Below, piece by piece: positions 34,272 to 42,502 of a stretch of DNA of 45,511 nucleotides. The stretch spans positions 1 through 45,511 of the forward strand of contig CAKQME010000017.1 in the NCBI GenBank assembly GCA_934254815.1, given 5' to 3'. This DNA is from an uncultured Clostridia bacterium. Its GTDB lineage: Bacteria > Bacillota > Clostridia > Christensenellales > Borkfalkiaceae. A program made the translations under genes and the position numbers. The notes beneath the pieces were generated by a model that saw only the letters and a program-made list of their open reading frames with translations, ran no database searches and was not told where the DNA came from. Each line of letters opens with the position of its first letter. The first letter of the stretch is position 1.

Positions 34272-35948
34272 TCAGTTAAAGTATTTACCATACTTCGTGT
34301 TCCATTCATCCGAAGAAATTTTTAATCCCTCGAAATAATCTTTTGCGCTTGCTCCGTTGAACATTTTATCTACCGGTAACGTAGAATACGAACCGTTTAT
34401 GTTACTTTCCCAAAAACTTTCGTTGGTATTTACTCCAAGCGCTCCGAAATTCTCTATAAATATAAGTTCCTTACTAAGCGGATAAACCACGTCTGAATCT
34501 TTCTTCAAATCCCACACGCTCTTCGCAAAACCGCCCAAAGTTTCGTATTGAGCATCTGATAACTCATATTTTAAGCCTTTGGTTATACCCGTCGTTAAAG
34601 TAAATTCCTGCAAAGACGTTTCGGTATTGAGGAACTTTATAAATTGTTTTGCCACCTTAACTTTTTGCTCGTCGTTTGCTATATTGTTGTTAATCATCAT
34701 ATAAGCAGAACCGGAGCAAAGTAAAGTATTCTTTTTACCTGCGACCCATTCGTCGTTAGTAACCGCGTTAGGAAGAGGAAGCCATCCGAGTTTTCGCTCA
34801 TCTTCGGTCATACCGTATTTCTTCAAATCGGCAAAAACCTTAGAATCCGACGCCTCGTTGTACCAGTAATTTCCCTCAACTAAAAACGCTATAGGCTTTT
34901 CCCCGTTCATACCTTGCCTTGCATAAGCATTAACAAATACTCTTTGAGCCTCTATGTTTGTAAATCCGCTTAACATAGATCTGTCATAGTACGTTTTAGG
35001 ATTATCTTTCGGGGTATCCATTATGCGTTCCAAAACGCTTAACGCATAATATTTACCCGCTAATTGCCTCGTATAGTAACCGTTTTCCGCAGTTATTTTT
35101 TTATTTTCTATGATAGGTTGATTGTTCTGATCGAACCCCGTAACCACTCTGACGTCTTTACCTTTGCTGTCGAGATTTATCATCGACTCCAGTTCGTCAA
35201 CTCCGCAATAGTTACCGAGTAAACCGTTCAAAAACACGTTGACGTAAAATTTGTAATTCCCTGACCAAATAAAAGGAATAACGTTTTTCTCTACCATTCT
35301 ATCGATCAGAGTATAAAATTCTTCGTAACTTCTCGGTAAGCCATCGTCATAGGTGTTCTCAATGCCGTCCGGTCCGACCGATTTATCTTTGTTCGTTTTA
35401 GATACGAAACCGCCGTTTTTTGCAAAATACAAGTCGTAATCTTCAAACGTATTGATATCGTATGCAAGCCCGCCGAAATATTCAAAGTGCGGCACGACGT
35501 AATAATTGCCTTTTATTGCCGTCAAAGATTGCTTTTGAATATCAGTCATTCTCGATTCTATGCTTGCCCCGTCGGTATCGTCCTTTACGACGTCCGAAAT
35601 ATCAAGAAGTTTATTTTGCGCACTTATATCGAAAACGTTTCTTATTTCGTCTATTACAACGTCGTAACGAGATAAGTCGATAGTTTCGGCAACGTCGTTT
35701 CTGTTATAATCCACGACCACGTCTATGCCGACCTTTCCTCCGGGAAATTCGTCGGAAGCGTGTTCGGCTTCAAAACGGGCTTCTGCCTTTTCAAGCCAGG
35801 CTCTGCCTACACCGCCATCATAACTCGAAACGTTTAACACATATTTAGAGTCATCGCCGGTAGGACCGACAACTTCGCCGCTGCAACCATACAAGCACGC
35901 GCCGGCTGTAATCATTAAACACAACGCGAATGCAAAAATTTTTTTCAT
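34272..35948 (-). CDS. CUT1 extracellular solute-binding lipoprotein
   Basis: 558 residues, ATG with AGAGGAA upstream, lipobox CLYGC near residue 22. The family 1 binding-protein fold is indicated by LNVSSYDGGVGRAWLEKAEA, YDVVIDEI, GNYYVVPHFEYFGGLAYDI, the segment DGLPRSYEEFYTLIDRM and a late AKQFIKFLNTETSLQEF helix. The length, over 100 residues above the common size, fits larger oligosaccharide binders. It is the first gene of the long minus-strand run and faces the AraC-type gene across a 197-base regulatory region. Ligand unknown; neighbours suggest a fucose-containing or acylated glycan fragment. Confidence 0.92.
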   Translation of the reverse strand: MKKIFAFALCLMITAGACLYGCSGEVVGPTGDDSKYVLNVSSYDGGVGRAWLEKAEARFEAEHASDEFPGGKVGIDVVVDYNRNDVAETIDLSRYDVVIDEIRNVFDISAQNKLLDISDVVKDDTDGASIESRMTDIQKQSLTAIKGNYYVVPHFEYFGGLAYDINTFEDYDLYFAKNGGFVSKTNKDKSVGPDGIENTYDDGLPRSYEEFYTLIDRMVEKNVIPFIWSGNYKFYVNVFLNGLLGNYCGVDELESMINLDSKGKDVRVVTGFDQNNQPIIENKKITAENGYYTRQLAGKYYALSVLERIMDTPKDNPKTYYDRSMLSGFTNIEAQRVFVNAYARQGMNGEKPIAFLVEGNYWYNEASDSKVFADLKKYGMTEDERKLGWLPLPNAVTNDEWVAGKKNTLLCSGSAYMMINNNIANDEQKVKVAKQFIKFLNTETSLQEFTLTTGITKGLKYELSDAQYETLGGFAKSVWDLKKDSDVVYPLSKELIFIENFGALGVNTNESFWESNINGSYSTLPVDKMFNGASAKDYFEGLKISSDEWNTKYGKYFN

Positions 35949-35979
35949 AAATTCCTCTCTTTCAAATTTATTTACTTTA

Positions 35980-36065
35980 ATTTTACCACGAAACGTTTAT
36001 TATTTCCATACACTAAAAATTTAAAAATATGGACAATAATCCGCGCAAGCAAAAAATTCTTGCTT
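35980..36065 (-). promoter_or_regulatory. Operator and probable promoter of the carbohydrate operon
   Basis: An inverted repeat AAGCAA-N7-TTGCTT lies at 36047-36065, midway between the divergent genes; the arms are six bases. On the minus strand a TAAAAT -10-like hexamer (plus 35980-35985) could serve the binding-protein gene, with only a weak TGGAAA -35. A weak -35 next to an operator is what an AraC-type activator would need. The repeat could also be a hairpin. Confidence 0.4.
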
Positions 36066-36095
36066 TCAAACGACGTAATCCGATTATAATAGCAT

Positions 36096-36124
36096 TTGAC
36101 AAAAATTTTTTATTTTGATATACT
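36096..36124 (+). promoter_or_regulatory. Consensus promoter of the AraC-type gene
   Basis: TTGACA at 36096-36101, a 17-base A/T-rich spacer, and TATACT at 36119-36124. The start point falls near 36131, so the leader is only about 15 bases and contains the GGAG ribosome site. Confidence 0.85.
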
Positions 36125-36145
36125 GAAATCGGAGAAAATGATAAT

Positions 36146-36994
36146 ATGAATAATTTTGGGTTTTCCGCTTTCAGCGATTTCAAAGATTTAGAAAAAAATT
36201 GTGAAAACTGCGAAATAGTAATTTATAATGCAGGGTTTTACCTTGCAAAAAAATCTTCTTCCGTTGTAAAATGCCATGAAAGAAATTATCTGATGATTTA
36301 TCAACATATCGGTAGTTCTACGGTTACGTTAAAGGAAACCGTTTATCATTTGACGGCAGGTTCTGTTTTTATTTACCCTCCGCATTCTTTTTTGGATATC
36401 GAATACGGTAACGATGCGGTAAACGAACGATATTACATCTTTTTCAACGGGACGATAATAGATTCTTTACTTAACGATTTATCAATCAACAAACCGCATT
36501 TAAAAATCGGACTTTGCAACGAGTTTATCGACGCAACAAACTTTCTTATCACCGAATTAAGGAAACCCCATTACGGCAACAAAACGTTGAAAGCAATAAC
36601 GCTTCTCAATCTTTTTGCGGTGATTAGCAAAACTTATACAAAGCACGACGATATTATCAGCTCTTCTTACGACGTAATAGCCCCTGCTTTAATTTTTATG
36701 CACGATAATATCAAGAGCAAAATTTTATCGCCTGACGAATATGCCAACATTTGTTTAGTATCAAGATCAACGTTTGCAAAACATTTTAAAATCCATACGC
36801 AACAAACGCCGACACAATATTTCACAAATTTAAAAATATCAAACATAAAACTAATTCTTATTGAAACAAATAAAACCGTATCCGAAGTTTCTTATGAATT
36901 TGGTTTCGACGACCCGCTTTATTTCAGTAGAATATTTAAATCTTACACAGGTTTTTCTCCGTTAACGTTCAGAAAACTCTTCAAAAAACAATAG
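36146..36994 (+). CDS. AraC-family transcriptional regulator
   Basis: 282 residues. The N-terminal half is a cupin-like sensing domain (HLTAGSVFIYPPHSFLDIEY at about 68-87). The C-terminal third is the double helix-turn-helix of AraC/XylS proteins: DEYANICLVSRSTFAKHFKI, then TPTQYFTNLKISNIKLILIE and the signature VSEVSYEFGFDDPLYFSRIF followed by GFSPLTFRKL. Such proteins typically switch on sugar-use genes when the ligand binds the cupin. Its divergent placement against the CUT1 operon and the inverted repeat between them makes that operon the likely target. A strong terminator follows at 37020. Confidence 0.93.
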   Translation: MNNFGFSAFSDFKDLEKNCENCEIVIYNAGFYLAKKSSSVVKCHERNYLMIYQHIGSSTVTLKETVYHLTAGSVFIYPPHSFLDIEYGNDAVNERYYIFFNGTIIDSLLNDLSINKPHLKIGLCNEFIDATNFLITELRKPHYGNKTLKAITLLNLFAVISKTYTKHDDIISSSYDVIAPALIFMHDNIKSKILSPDEYANICLVSRSTFAKHFKIHTQQTPTQYFTNLKISNIKLILIETNKTVSEVSYEFGFDDPLYFSRIFKSYTGFSPLTFRKLFKKQ

Positions 36995-37019
36995 CGCACG
37001 ATATCCGATAATAAAAAAA

Positions 37020-37042
37020 GCGAGACTTTATAAAAGCCTCGC
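37020..37042. terminator. Bidirectional terminator between araC-type gene and fbp
   Basis: GCGAG-A-CTTT and AAAG-C-CTCGC form a ten-position stem with one mismatch around a three-base loop. The plus strand continues CTTTTTATT and the minus strand reads into seven T, so it can stop transcription of both converging genes. Confidence 0.85.
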
Positions 37043-37070
37043 CTTTTTATTCGTTATCACGAAAAAATTA

Positions 37071-38882
37071 CTATTTTTTATTGTAGTACTTCAGCAAATT
37101 TTTCAATACCTGAATTTGTTTATCCATAGCCTTTCCGTCGTCGGTTTCCTTTACGAGTATTCGCTTATCGTATTTTTTCAGTAACCTGTTGGAACTTTTT
37201 AAATCGGAATTGCCGTTGAACACGCCCTCGACCGAAAATCCCGGCTCGTGGCTCACGAGATACAACCCCTCCGAATTGCTTATAAGCGTATATCCGCCTA
37301 TCCCCGTTTTCAGACTGTACGCCTTGGACAATCCTCCGTCTATCGTAATATGGCGGCAGTTTCCGCTTTCGGGCATCTCCCCGTCCTTTACCCTGACGGG
37401 TTTATGTCCGTTTACTATTACCGCATACTTGCCGTTTGCGCTGAATTCGTTTAAAACTTTCAGGCAGTATTCTTCCGATTTTACGAAGTTATAATACGGA
37501 TCTTCTTTTTCGATTATCGTGCCACCGAAATACTTTTCGTAAGTACGCATTTTATCCCGCCCGAAAAGCGGCGATTTCTTTCCGCACCACAAATACCAAG
37601 TATAATCTATCGCATATTTATCTCCGCGCGCGGCGTTTTTTACTACAGCGTTCAGTTTATCGTATAACTTTTTGCCCGAATATTTTTCGTTGCCTACGGG
37701 AACGAGCGAAAATTCCCCGGTTTCCTCCGTCGGCACGCAACCGTGCATTATTAGATTTCCGTTAAAGACTTTATATATACTTCCCTTTTTCAAGAGAAAA
37801 TCTATATGCTCCGACAACCGTTTACTTGAAGAAAACTCCCCTATAAGATAATTAACGAGTTCTTTCTCTTTATCCGTCAACTCGTCGTCTTTAAGAAGAA
37901 TCCTGTCGTCCATCTCGAATTCTCTATGATTTCTTATGAGTTCGTTTTCGAGTTTTAATTGCAAAACAGTAACGGCTTTGGTCATCTTGCGCAGAACGGC
38001 GTTGCGTTCCAGTTCGCTTTCTATGCCGTAAAGGTCGGATATAACGAATTTCTCGCAATCGTCGTCGGCATACTCCTCCAAAGCAAAACTCATTAAGGGT
38101 CGCAGATTTATTCCGTAGTTTTCAATAACCTGTAAATTCCGATAAAGGCAATTTATGCGCAGTAAATTACAAATTAAAGCCGCGTTACCGAAAAACGCGC
38201 CCATCCATAGTATATCGTGATTGCCCCACTCTATATCCAAGGAATGATAATCGGCAAGCGTATCTATTATTTTCGGCGCGCCGTTACCGCGATCGTATAT
38301 ATCCCCTACTACGTGCAACCTGTCTATCGCCAGTCGCTGAATTAAATAACTCATACGAATTATAAAGTTTTCCGCGTTGCCGAGTTCGATAATTTCGCGA
38401 ATTATGCCGTTATAATATTTCGCCTTGGATATGCTGTGATACGGCATATTTATAAGTTCGTCGATTATATAGCAGTATTCCGTCGGAATGGCTTTACGCA
38501 CTTTTGAGCGGGTATATTTTGCCGTCGTAAGTTTTATAACCTCTATTAAACGCCGCAAAATCCCCGAATAAAACAAGTAAGTCTTTTTCTTTTCGGGTAT
38601 ACGCGACAAATACTCTTCGGGATAATAAATAAGCGCGGCAAGTTTATTCTTTTCTTCCTCGGACACGCTTTTACCAAGCGCAAGGTCTATTTTAGTGCGA
38701 ATAACGCCCGACGCGTTCCTTAATATATGTAAAAATATTTCCGATTCGCCGTGTAAATCACTTAAAAAGTGTTCCGTACCTTTAGGCAGACCTTGTATTG
38801 CTTTTAAATTGATAATTTCCGTCATAACGGCTTGCGACGTCGCAAATTGCTTTGATAAAAGTTCAAATTCTCCTTGTTTCAT
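37071..38882 (-). CDS. fbp: Fructose-1,6-bisphosphatase, class III
   Basis: 603 residues. Converts fructose 1,6-bisphosphate to fructose 6-phosphate in gluconeogenesis, cytoplasmic. Family marks: VMTEIINLKAIQGLPKGTEH at the start, SDLHGE, DRLHVVGDIYDRGNGAPKII, DIEWGNHDILWMG, LIMHGCVPTEETGEF, and VNGHKPVRVKDGE; these are the metallophosphatase motifs of the Firmicutes-type enzyme. I start at the ATG at 38882: a consensus promoter at 38922-38950 lies upstream of it, and a longer frame opening at 39035 would start before that promoter. The start also matches the conserved N-terminus of clostridial homologues. A CGAGG site precedes it. Single gene, ended by the terminator at 37020. Confidence 0.95.
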   Translation of the reverse strand: MKQGEFELLSKQFATSQAVMTEIINLKAIQGLPKGTEHFLSDLHGESEIFLHILRNASGVIRTKIDLALGKSVSEEEKNKLAALIYYPEEYLSRIPEKKKTYLFYSGILRRLIEVIKLTTAKYTRSKVRKAIPTEYCYIIDELINMPYHSISKAKYYNGIIREIIELGNAENFIIRMSYLIQRLAIDRLHVVGDIYDRGNGAPKIIDTLADYHSLDIEWGNHDILWMGAFFGNAALICNLLRINCLYRNLQVIENYGINLRPLMSFALEEYADDDCEKFVISDLYGIESELERNAVLRKMTKAVTVLQLKLENELIRNHREFEMDDRILLKDDELTDKEKELVNYLIGEFSSSKRLSEHIDFLLKKGSIYKVFNGNLIMHGCVPTEETGEFSLVPVGNEKYSGKKLYDKLNAVVKNAARGDKYAIDYTWYLWCGKKSPLFGRDKMRTYEKYFGGTIIEKEDPYYNFVKSEEYCLKVLNEFSANGKYAVIVNGHKPVRVKDGEMPESGNCRHITIDGGLSKAYSLKTGIGGYTLISNSEGLYLVSHEPGFSVEGVFNGNSDLKSSNRLLKKYDKRILVKETDDGKAMDKQIQVLKNLLKYYNKK

Positions 38883-38921
38883 TTCAGCCTCGTCATACTT
38901 TCCATTTTTATGATATGGCTC

Positions 38922-38950
38922 ATTATACGCAAAAACAACGTTTAAGTCAA
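38922..38950 (-). promoter_or_regulatory. Consensus promoter of fbp
   Basis: On the minus strand: TTGACT (plus 38945-38950), 17-base spacer, TATAAT (38922-38927). Transcription should begin near 38915, giving a leader of about 33 bases to the ATG at 38882. This decides the fbp start. Confidence 0.9.
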
Positions 38951-39009
38951 CTCTAATTGCGATAAAATATAAAAATTTTAAAAGATAATGCAATATTACA
39001 CTTTCATAA

Positions 39010-39549
39010 TTAAAATAAAATTTTATTTTCGTCAAGGTGTAATGATTTGAGCCAATCTTCCTTTTCTCGCTTTAATTTCTGATATTGCTCGCCGTTTGGA
39101 TTGCAATATGACAACAATAAATTATAACGTTTTAATTTGTTTCTTACCGCGTCGTGCGGATCGTCATCGTCGGCACAAGGTTTTTTATATTGACTATATA
39201 GAAGTCCGAAGCTTGCCCAACTATACGCTTTAAGACCTTGCTTTGCCGCTCGCTTACAATATCTTCGCCAACACAGCCGAAGTGAAGATTGATGTTTTCG
39301 CATTTGAAATTCTTCCCATTTAAAATCGGGGATCAAAAAGCCATCTCCCTTCTTCATATATTCGGGAAAGATAATACGCTTCAATTCCTCGTTGTCTAAT
39401 TTCAATAACTTCTCTATTGAAATTTCCATATCCTTTATTCTGTCCAAAACTTTCCAAACAGTCATTCGGGAACAACTGCAAAGGGTAGCAATCTGCGTAT
39501 TATTGTTTCCTTTTTGATGATATTCGATAATTAGCCTATAATTTACCAT
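39010..39549 (-). CDS. IS21-type transposase (IstA) head with a non-IstA tail
   Basis: 179 residues, ATG at 39549 with AGGAGA upstream. Residues 1-110 resemble the N-terminus of IstA transposases of gut Firmicutes: MVNYRLIIEYHQKGNNNTQI with helix-turn-helix, the linker EELKRIIFPEYMKKG, and the region IPDFKWEEF to LRLCWRRYCKRAAKQG. In IstA this is followed by the catalytic DDE domain, to about 500 residues. Here it is replaced by a short charged tail (ADDDDPHDAVRNKLKRY, EQYQKLKREKEDWLKSLHL) and stop. No istB is present. It is a truncated element or a DNA-binding protein derived from it; the intact ribosome site favours expression. Confidence 0.6.
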   Translation of the reverse strand: MVNYRLIIEYHQKGNNNTQIATLCSCSRMTVWKVLDRIKDMEISIEKLLKLDNEELKRIIFPEYMKKGDGFLIPDFKWEEFQMRKHQSSLRLCWRRYCKRAAKQGLKAYSWASFGLLYSQYKKPCADDDDPHDAVRNKLKRYNLLLSYCNPNGEQYQKLKREKEDWLKSLHLDENKILF

Positions 39550-39924
39550 AAAAATCTCCTTTTTCTTGCCCCTTTATGATACAGCAGTACCTATTGCTGC
39601 GTGTAAAAAAGCACTGACCACTCGCCTTTTTTAGGGCGTTTTTTGTTCCGAATCGAGAAAAAGTAAGAAAAAAGGCAATCGCGCTTTTGCAAGAACGATT
39701 GCCTTTCTAACGTTTTATTGTAAAATATAGCACTTTTCAGCCATTTTCGGCTATTTTTGCTTTACCTAGGGTTGCGGATATTCGCCTGTATGAATGAGTG
39801 CGAATGGTAGGTCAAAGCCCCAAAACACCTTGTTTTATATCTTTTCGGGTGCTTTTCGCTGTTTTTTGTCGTCCTTTCGGATTATTGATATTCCTATCTG
39901 TTACCGCAAGCAATTTTGGCACTT
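39550..39924. other. Gene-free stretch at the left edge of the mobile element
   Basis: 375 bases without a credible gene. It holds the terminator at 39668-39706, a short inverted repeat ATTCGC-N14-GCGAAT at 39780-39805, and several T-rich runs. The element's left attachment site may be here, but no core could be named because the right end lies outside the window. Confidence 0.4.
39668..39706 (-). terminator. Rho-independent terminator at the left end of the mobile region
   Basis: GGCAATCG (39674-39681) pairs with CGATTGCC (39696-39703), extended by A-T pairs to eleven bases. On the minus strand it is followed by six T. It would end transcripts coming from the ribbon-helix-helix gene. Confidence 0.8.
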
Positions 39925-40149
39925 TTATTTATTCTTCATCAATTGATACGCTTTTTTAATGAACTCCACTTTCGTTATACCCTTTTCAGTCAAAAACGCA
40001 TTGATTTCTTCAAACAACTCTCTTGGAATCATCATTTGAAAGTTAGCGCTCTTTTCTTTGCGTAATTCTTTATTCTTTTCTTCGTATTTACGCCTTGCAA
40101 CTCTTCTTGACGTATCCTCTTTACGTGTAACAATAATTACCCTAACCAT
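39925..40149 (-). CDS. Ribbon-helix-helix DNA-binding protein of the mobile element
   Basis: 74 residues. The first 35 are highly basic (TRKEDTSRRVARRKYEEKNK). The rest has a ribbon-helix-helix (Arc/CopG) pattern: a strand NFQMMIPRE, helix ELFEEINAFLTEKG, then ITKVEFIKKAYQLMKN. Such proteins act as repressors or recombination accessory factors. No ribosome site precedes the ATG; a promoter at 40169-40197 would give a leader of only about 12 bases, so translation may be nearly leaderless. It is next to the serine recombinase and may regulate it or help excision. Confidence 0.7.
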   Translation of the reverse strand: MVRVIIVTRKEDTSRRVARRKYEEKNKELRKEKSANFQMMIPRELFEEINAFLTEKGITKVEFIKKAYQLMKNK

Positions 40150-40168
40150 TATAAGATTTTATGCTTCA

Positions 40169-40197
40169 AGTATAGTGCAAGTTCAAAAAATAATCAA
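40169..40197 (-). promoter_or_regulatory. Probable promoter of the ribbon-helix-helix gene
   Basis: Minus strand TTGATT (plus 40192-40197), 17-base spacer, TATACT (40169-40174). The start point falls near 40162, 13 bases before the ATG. Confidence 0.6.
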
Positions 40198-40465
40198 TCG
40201 TTTTGCCGTATATATACATACATCTGTAAAAATTAAGGCACACGACTAATCGTATGAATCTTAAATCATAAACACATTGTCATATACACAGGTAAATACG
40301 TGTATTTAGCATATAAAAAAGAAAAAATCAAGTGGTTTCGCCATAACGCGCCGATTTCCCTAAAATGTTTCTCGCTAAATCGTGCATTTATTAAAACATA
40401 CCGTTCGCCTTAATAAGTTTTCTTTCATTTATATATCTTGGTGCCATTTTGGCACTGCATTGCGT
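40198..40465. other. Gene-free stretch between the recombinase and the ribbon-helix-helix gene
   Basis: No credible gene. It holds a degenerate copy (40231-40257) of the 5' part of the recombinase terminator hairpin, and a small perfect hairpin GTGCCA-TTT-TGGCAC at 40441-40455. It could contain recombinase-binding DNA. Confidence 0.4.
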
Positions 40466-40505
40466 AAAAAATTAGGGCATACGATTCTACTCGTATACCC
40501 TAATT
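40466..40505 (-). terminator. Rho-independent terminator of the serine recombinase
   Basis: AATTAGGG-C-ATACGA pairs with TCGTAT-A-CCCTAATT around a six-base loop (40470-40505), starting one base after the recombinase stop. On the minus strand it leads into six T. Confidence 0.88.
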
Positions 40506-40506
40506 T

Positions 40507-42300
40507 CTAAGCCATTATTCTAATGATTAAGTCTTTCCATTGATTTTTTCTTAACATTGCGCCACGCATTTCACGAAACTCTTTTGCTTTATCATAATCA
40601 ATTTCAAGCACAACAATTTCTTCATAGTCGTTTTCTTCAGTACTCTCTTCTCTGGGAAATAAATTTAGATACCACTTAAAATCTTGTGCCGTATTCGGCA
40701 CTATCTTTTTCACAATAGCATCCACCAAGTTAGATTGCTTAATCGCCTTGCTAAAATCTAATTTTTCAATCGCAATCGACTTAAACACTTCAAAACTGAT
40801 AAGTGGCGTGGTCTTTCGTTCTTCGTCTAAGACCCCTTGTTTTATATCGTCAATTTCCTTTTCAACCACAAGCATTTCGCCGTTGATTTTGGTTTTTAGC
40901 GACATAAATTCCTGTTTGCCGATTTCTCCGTTAACGCGCATTTCGGTTAAATTTTCAAGTTTAATCCGAATTTTTCTGAGTTTTGCTTCCGCGTCGCGAA
41001 GTTCTCTTGCCTCCTTCGTTTCTTTCGTATACGAGTTCTCAAATTGATTATACGCTTTTTTAATTAAATCGTCGTTATTTAAATTCAATGCTTTTAACAA
41101 CTCACGCAGCATTAAATCGAATTTCCAATCAGCTATCGTACCCATATCGCAATACTTGTCCGCATCTAGCCCGGCATCTATTCTCGTCTGTTTACTTCCG
41201 TTATTTAAAACGTTGTAACATTTGTAGCCGTAAGTTAAACCCGTTTTATTTACGTGCCACCGATCCTTTCTCATACGATGCCCGCACCGACAGATCAGAC
41301 GCTTTGCCCAGATATCTTCCGAAGTTCTCGTCCCCGTCCGCTCGAGTTTCCCCTCTTGCGTTTTCCTTAAGGTCAACTTGCTTTCTCTGAGAGTCTTGCA
41401 TTTATCCCACACTTCTTCGGATATAATCGGCGTAAACCTGCCTTTTACGTAAAGATAAGTATCTTCGTCGCGGTTTATTATCGTCTTTTGATCCAAATGG
41501 TTATTCTTATGCGATTTATAATAACCTTGATATCCCTTATACGTTGCGTTATGTAAAATACGAGAAACTTTTGTCGCGTCCCACCGCACCAGCCCCGACG
41601 AATCTTTACGCTTCAACCGCACGAGTTCGTTTACGATTTTATTAAAGCCGTTGCCTTTTAAGTATAAATCGTAAATAATGCGCACCGTTTCCGCCTGATC
41701 TTCGTTGATAATGTAAGTATCGCCGAGCCTGTCATAGCCGAGAATATTCCCGTTGCCGTATAACACGCCGTTATCTCGGCTTATCTTTTGTCCCGCGCGA
41801 ACGCGTTCAGACGTTTTTCTACTTTCTTCCTGCGCAAGAGTCGCCATAATCGTAAGCCGAAGTTCACCGTCGTTATCCATCGTCCAGATGTTATCTTCCA
41901 CAAAATATACTTCTATCCCGATTTCTTTTAACTGTCTCGTAATTACAAGCGTATCTACCGTATTTCTCGCAAAACGGCATACCTCGCGCGTTACGATCAA
42001 ATCAAATTTATGATACTTGGCGTCGTTTAGCATTTCCATGAATGCGGGGCGTTTCTTCGCCTGCGTTCCCGTGATTCCGCGATCGATATAACTTTTTAAC
42101 ACCGTCCAGTTCGGGTGATACTTCGCCTGATCTTCATACCATTGCATTTGATTTTCGAGTGCGGCGAGTTGCGCTTCATGCTCCGTACTTACCCTCCCGT
42201 AAAATACAACGCTACGCTGCCTGTTTCTGTCAAACGTCGATACGTTCGTCGGCAAAACCACTTTATTTTCCGATAAATCAGATAAAATCACCCTGCTCAT
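40507..42300 (-). CDS. Large serine recombinase (TnpX/integrase type)
   Basis: 597 residues. Catalytic domain: VVFYGRVSTEHEAQLAALEN with nucleophile Ser38, then the arginine-rich part VTREVCRFARNTVDTL and ATLAQEESRKTSERVRAG. The recombinase domain follows (VRIIYDLYLKGNGFNKIVNE, KVSRILHNATYKGYQGYY), then a zinc ribbon (LICRCGHRMRKD with a second cysteine pair later) and a coiled coil (about 450-510) of the kind that controls synapsis. These enzymes move circular elements by attP x attB recombination; TnpX of Tn4451 is the closest described model given tnpV and the mobilisation genes alongside. The ATG overlaps the stop of a 58-codon gene (ATGA). Confidence 0.93.
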   Translation of the reverse strand: MSRVILSDLSENKVVLPTNVSTFDRNRQRSVVFYGRVSTEHEAQLAALENQMQWYEDQAKYHPNWTVLKSYIDRGITGTQAKKRPAFMEMLNDAKYHKFDLIVTREVCRFARNTVDTLVITRQLKEIGIEVYFVEDNIWTMDNDGELRLTIMATLAQEESRKTSERVRAGQKISRDNGVLYGNGNILGYDRLGDTYIINEDQAETVRIIYDLYLKGNGFNKIVNELVRLKRKDSSGLVRWDATKVSRILHNATYKGYQGYYKSHKNNHLDQKTIINRDEDTYLYVKGRFTPIISEEVWDKCKTLRESKLTLRKTQEGKLERTGTRTSEDIWAKRLICRCGHRMRKDRWHVNKTGLTYGYKCYNVLNNGSKQTRIDAGLDADKYCDMGTIADWKFDLMLRELLKALNLNNDDLIKKAYNQFENSYTKETKEARELRDAEAKLRKIRIKLENLTEMRVNGEIGKQEFMSLKTKINGEMLVVEKEIDDIKQGVLDEERKTTPLISFEVFKSIAIEKLDFSKAIKQSNLVDAIVKKIVPNTAQDFKWYLNLFPREESTEENDYEEIVVLEIDYDKAKEFREMRGAMLRKNQWKDLIIRIMA

Positions 42301-42473
42301 ACCGTCACATCCTTTAAATTATACTTTTCTTCGATATAATTCCTTTTTTCTTTAAGCACGTTTTCATACGTTGCCTTGTTAATTTTCCCCGATTCGTACA
42401 TGCTTTCAAGCAATAAGAAAGCCACATACTTTTCGTCCATTACCTCTTTTAATTTCTTTTGTTCCTTTGTCAC
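42297..42473 (-). CDS. 58-residue helical small protein upstream of the recombinase
   Basis: Frame from a GTG at 42473 (AGGAG directly before it) or an internal ATG 11 codons on, to a TGA that overlaps the recombinase ATG. The peptide (KEQKKLKEVMDEKYVAFLLL, ESMYESGKINKATYENVLKE) is charged and helical, with the look of a small regulatory or recombination accessory protein. The four-base overlap means its translation is coupled to that of the recombinase. No domain recognised. Confidence 0.65.
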   Translation of the reverse strand: MTKEQKKLKEVMDEKYVAFLLLESMYESGKINKATYENVLKEKRNYIEEKYNLKDVTV

Positions 42474-42502
42474 TCCTGTAATTTTTAATTTTTGCTACAG
42501 GG

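Noticed and set aside
38883..39035. Longer fbp with a 51-residue N-terminal extension
   Set aside because: The consensus promoter at 38922-38950 lies inside the extension, so it could not be in the main transcript, and family members begin close to the ATG at 38882.
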